In this document: positions 61,427-64,000 of the stretch, one piece after another
Numbering within the stretch: position 1 is the first letter of the stretch
Layout: each line of letters opens with the position of its first letter
Assembly (NCBI RefSeq): GCF_017876775.1
Contig: NZ_JAGIOP010000001.1
Location: 1,793,442 to 1,857,441 of the forward strand
Direction of reading: 5' to 3'
Length of the DNA: 64,000 nt
DNA from: Mycolicibacterium lutetiense
GTDB taxonomy: Bacteria > Actinomycetota > Actinomycetes > Mycobacteriales > Mycobacteriaceae
Notes under the pieces: generated by a model
What the model saw: only the letters and a program-made list of their open reading frames with translations
Database searches by the model: none
Told to the model about the DNA's origin: nothing
Made by a program: the position numbers and the translations under genes

Positions 61427-61843
61427 TCATGAGCCGGCGCCGGTTCGCAGCGGAACGACTTTACGCACGTCCGGACCGCCTGACCGGAGCTGCTGGTTCT
61501 CCAGCGCGAGCACCTGGATGATGCGCTCCAGCTGATGAATCGTCGCGGTGAGGGCAGTGACGTCAGCGGTTAGTGCCTTTACCTTCTTCGTGGCTGCCGC
61601 GTTCTCCTCCGAGAGTGCGCGTATCGCCGGCGGTTCCATGTCGGTGTTCGCGATCCGGGAGCGGAACTCGTCCTGGAGGTCGGTGTGCCGGTGCGTGAGG
61701 AGCCATCGTTTGACGCGGGCCTCCTCGGCGAGTGACTTCACGGTGAGCTTGCCGTCGGAGCGCAACGCCTTGCCGGCGATGAGCCGGTTCATCGCGTCGC
61801 GGATCGCGCGGCGCACGTTCTCGTCAGACTGGCCGGTCATCAC
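61427..61843 (-). CDS. Coiled-coil accessory protein of the recombinase (DUF6262/TnpC-like)
   Basis: 138 residues. A basic N-terminal HTH-like part (LTVKSLAEEARVKRWLLTHR) is followed by a coiled coil (ALTADVTALTATIHQLERII). The ATG overlaps the recombinase stop. Small proteins of this kind accompany Tn554-like tyrosine recombinases. Confidence 0.7.
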   Translation of the reverse strand: MMTGQSDENVRRAIRDAMNRLIAGKALRSDGKLTVKSLAEEARVKRWLLTHRHTDLQDEFRSRIANTDMEPPAIRALSEENAAATKKVKALTADVTALTATIHQLERIIQVLALENQQLRSGGPDVRKVVPLRTGAGS

Positions 61844-63981
61844 GACCTCGCATTGTTCTGATGCTCGTCGACGATGCCTTGGAGGGCGGTGATGCGTTGT
61901 TCGAGCCGGCCACGTAGCGGTATCGGCGTTGTGGGCGACGCGATCTCGGCCTCATGCTGAGCGATGACATCCCGGATTTCGTTGACGTTCTGGTCGGTCC
62001 GGGCGATGTTGCCGCATCCGGGTTGGCAGTGTGAGACATCAGGTGAGCGGTGCTGGCTTGCCGTGACCTGGCGGTCTGGGTGGCATAAGGCTTTGGCCTG
62101 GTCGTAGCAGCAGGTGACGAACTGTTGCGGGTTGTCGTATATGCGCAGTTGGGGGTTGGCGCGCAGGGCGGCTGCCTGCTTGTTGCTCATGTAGCGGCCG
62201 CGGAATTGCCGATCGAACAGATGGATGGCCTGGGTGTATCGGTCGGCGGCCGGGCCGCTGACCTGTTCACCGTCTTCGAGGCGTTGATGGGCGTCTTCGA
62301 GGTAGTCGGCTCGGGCGAGGGCTTCCTCCATCGGGAAGACGTCTCGCAGGCCGCTGGCGACCCGTGAGCCGTAGCCGTCGGTGGTGTAGCCGCGCAGGTG
62401 TCCGTACTGCACGCCGAGGGCCACACGTCCGCCTGGTTTGCGGTAGATGAACCACGCCAGTGTTCGCCTGAACCGCTTGACGGTCACGGCGTCGTCGGGA
62501 TCAGCGGGGATCACCTCGTGAGGACGTTCGAACCTCTCGGCGGCGTGATTGCTCCAGTCGATCAAGTCCTGGATCCGGTCGCGGACCATGCGGGCGTGCA
62601 CGGCCTTTCCGGCGTTGACACCGCAGGGCCACAGCGAGAACGCGTCGATCGGAAACAGAAGTTGGGAGGAGGGGTTCAGTGCTTCCATCACGGCGACGGC
62701 TTTGGCCACGGGTGCAATCGCCAGCCAGGGTTGTTCCCGTTCGACACCGGCGGGTATGGCGTTGCCCGACTGATCAAGTGCGCCTTTGAAGGTTCTGCCG
62801 TGAATACGGTAGTGGAGTTGACCGGTCGCGGAGTCGGTGTGGGTTTGGCAGCAGCCACGCTCCAGTGCGCGGCACTCCTCGCCGCGCATCCCGGTCAGGT
62901 AGGCAACGACGACGAACGCGGCGGTGGCCAGGTGGCGGCAGAGTTCCTCGACCTCGTAGAAGCCGATCGCCGGCGTCCAGCCTTTCCCGTCAACAGATCC
63001 TGTGATCGGCATGGGCAAGTGCGCTTCGTCGCTGGCACTCAGGCCGGCTATCGGCCAGTGCGGATTCATCATCTGTGATTCTTCGGGAGATAGGCCGAGC
63101 TGCCAGCCGATGAATCCTTTTGCCAGAGAGCGTATGTGCGGCCGGTTGCTGCTGACCCATCCGGGCACCGTCTGTGAATCCTGGCGCCGCTGCTGGATGT
63201 ACGCGCGAAACCGTTGATAGGGCGTGAGGGACTGGAGGCTGGGCGGGACATCGCGCGGTGTCGCTTTGAGTGCCTTTGCGGTGAGGATGTCGTCGCTGAA
63301 GTCGGTGACGAAGCGCAGTGCCCAGACCAGTAGGCCGGCCATCGTCTGCGGATGGATGGGGGTGGTCTTGTTTTCGCTCGACCAGTTCGCCGGCCCGAGC
63401 ACCGAGGTGCGCCCGAGGTGGCTGTTTTCCCATGGTGGGCGTGCGAGGCGGTCGGCTTCGGGAAGGTACGGGGCGTAGAGCCAGGCACGGGTGACGGCGA
63501 AGAGTATGTTGCCCACGTTCTCGCGTGAGCCGCGGTGTTGTTTGAGGTGCTCGGCATAGTCGTCGTAGGTGGCGTCGGTGACCGCGCTGAACTGGTGAAT
63601 GTCCTTCTCTGCCAGCCATGTCATCCATTGCCGTAGGAGGCGCGCGAAGGTGCACACGGTTGCCGGTGCGAGTTGGCTGCGCGCCGCCGAGGAGCGTTCC
63701 AGATCTTCGAGCGGGGTCGGCTTGTTGATGCTTGCCCAGATCAGTCGTTTGGCGGTGGCGGCATAGCTCGGCGGGAAGGTGTCGAAGACGATGCTCAACG
63801 TGCCCGCCACGGTCTGTTTCTGCACCAATGGTGTGAGATCCCAGCGGTTGTCGCCCACGGTGGAGAGGTTTGCTCGCCGTACTTCAGGCACGCGCTCGAT
63901 GTCGGTGATGACCGGTTCGGCGTCGTCAAGTTCGAGCTGACCAGTCTGTTGTGGCCACGGGTTGGCTGCTGCGGTGCTCAC
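61840..63981 (-). CDS. Large tyrosine recombinase/integrase
   Basis: 713 residues from GTG 63981 (AGGAA upstream). The catalytic domain has LTGMRGEECRALERGC (first Arg), KRFRRTLAWFIYRKPGGRVA (second Arg region) and QYGHLRGYTTDGYGSR (His and nucleophile Tyr). The N-terminal core-binding part contains RLLRQWMTWLAEKDI. The large size and coupled coiled-coil partner fit the Tn554-like group of transposon integrases. It probably mobilises the adjacent island; the attachment site is not seen here. Confidence 0.8.
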   Translation of the reverse strand: MSTAAANPWPQQTGQLELDDAEPVITDIERVPEVRRANLSTVGDNRWDLTPLVQKQTVAGTLSIVFDTFPPSYAATAKRLIWASINKPTPLEDLERSSAARSQLAPATVCTFARLLRQWMTWLAEKDIHQFSAVTDATYDDYAEHLKQHRGSRENVGNILFAVTRAWLYAPYLPEADRLARPPWENSHLGRTSVLGPANWSSENKTTPIHPQTMAGLLVWALRFVTDFSDDILTAKALKATPRDVPPSLQSLTPYQRFRAYIQQRRQDSQTVPGWVSSNRPHIRSLAKGFIGWQLGLSPEESQMMNPHWPIAGLSASDEAHLPMPITGSVDGKGWTPAIGFYEVEELCRHLATAAFVVVAYLTGMRGEECRALERGCCQTHTDSATGQLHYRIHGRTFKGALDQSGNAIPAGVEREQPWLAIAPVAKAVAVMEALNPSSQLLFPIDAFSLWPCGVNAGKAVHARMVRDRIQDLIDWSNHAAERFERPHEVIPADPDDAVTVKRFRRTLAWFIYRKPGGRVALGVQYGHLRGYTTDGYGSRVASGLRDVFPMEEALARADYLEDAHQRLEDGEQVSGPAADRYTQAIHLFDRQFRGRYMSNKQAAALRANPQLRIYDNPQQFVTCCYDQAKALCHPDRQVTASQHRSPDVSHCQPGCGNIARTDQNVNEIRDVIAQHEAEIASPTTPIPLRGRLEQRITALQGIVDEHQNNARS

Positions 63982-64000
63982 GCGTCGAGGTTCCTTCCGA

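Overview
The window is high-GC actinobacterial DNA, most likely from a mycobacterium or close relative. Supporting signs are an LpqH-type lipoprotein, ESX-type secreted toxin genes, actinobacterial IS1380 and IS21 elements, a DUF2637 protein, frequent GTG starts and dense ATGA/GTGA gene overlaps. No rRNA, tRNA, CRISPR array or core metabolic operon is seen. It reads as accessory DNA: a large plasmid, phage-plasmid or integrated element on the left (about 1-33 kb), joined to a defence and conflict island on the right (about 33-64 kb).

Left half. A near-perfect 17-bp palindrome, ATCTCTAAAATAGAGAT, or a variant of it, occurs five times, each time in front of genes of this element (about 3.29, 4.56, 14.26, 17.66 and 31.62 kb). 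In the two clearest cases it overlaps the -10 box of a recognisable promoter. The units behind it are: a small cysteine protein gene; an operon of a T4 RIIA-like GHKL ATPase, a RIIB-like protein, a small ORF, a sigma-70 family factor and an SF2 helicase; a possible sliding-clamp-like gene followed by small coupled ORFs and an LpqH-like lipoprotein; a chain of micro-ORFs; and a WGR-PARP ADP-ribosyltransferase. A two-gene type IIA topoisomerase and a DUF2637 membrane protein lie in the same half. Together these recall the host-takeover and late-transcription toolkit of T4-like phages (inference). The sigma gene is split by a nested IS1380 element flanked by the target duplication CTAAG; removing the element restores a 300-residue reading frame. 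An IS21 element separates two fragments of a small gene next to a GntR regulator. Noncoding or repeat-rich DNA at 29.9-31.6 kb holds eight 12-bp repeats and a TGCGTCA cluster, candidates for an origin or partition site.

Right half. In order: a NACHT NTPase fused to a PD-(D/E)XK-like nuclease; a decayed helicase fragment; a type VII secretion toxin (Tox-REase-5) with Imm52 and DUF2185 immunity genes; an XRE regulator; a PIN/HTH toxin-antitoxin pair; a putative ADP-ribosyltransferase gene broken by a 19-bp tandem duplication, with two neighbours; a 5'-truncated type ISP restriction enzyme; a membrane protein plus a DUF6602 protein; an ApeA-like HEPN protein; a type I restriction operon (hsdM-hsdS-GIY-YIG-hsdR-metallopeptidase); and a tyrosine recombinase with a coiled-coil partner. 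Three copies of a short conserved unit (VDEYAEDLPGPRLPP...) lie between the first cassettes, suggesting repeated recombination.

Assignments come from reading motifs and gene layout only; no database search was run. Many small genes remain of unknown function.
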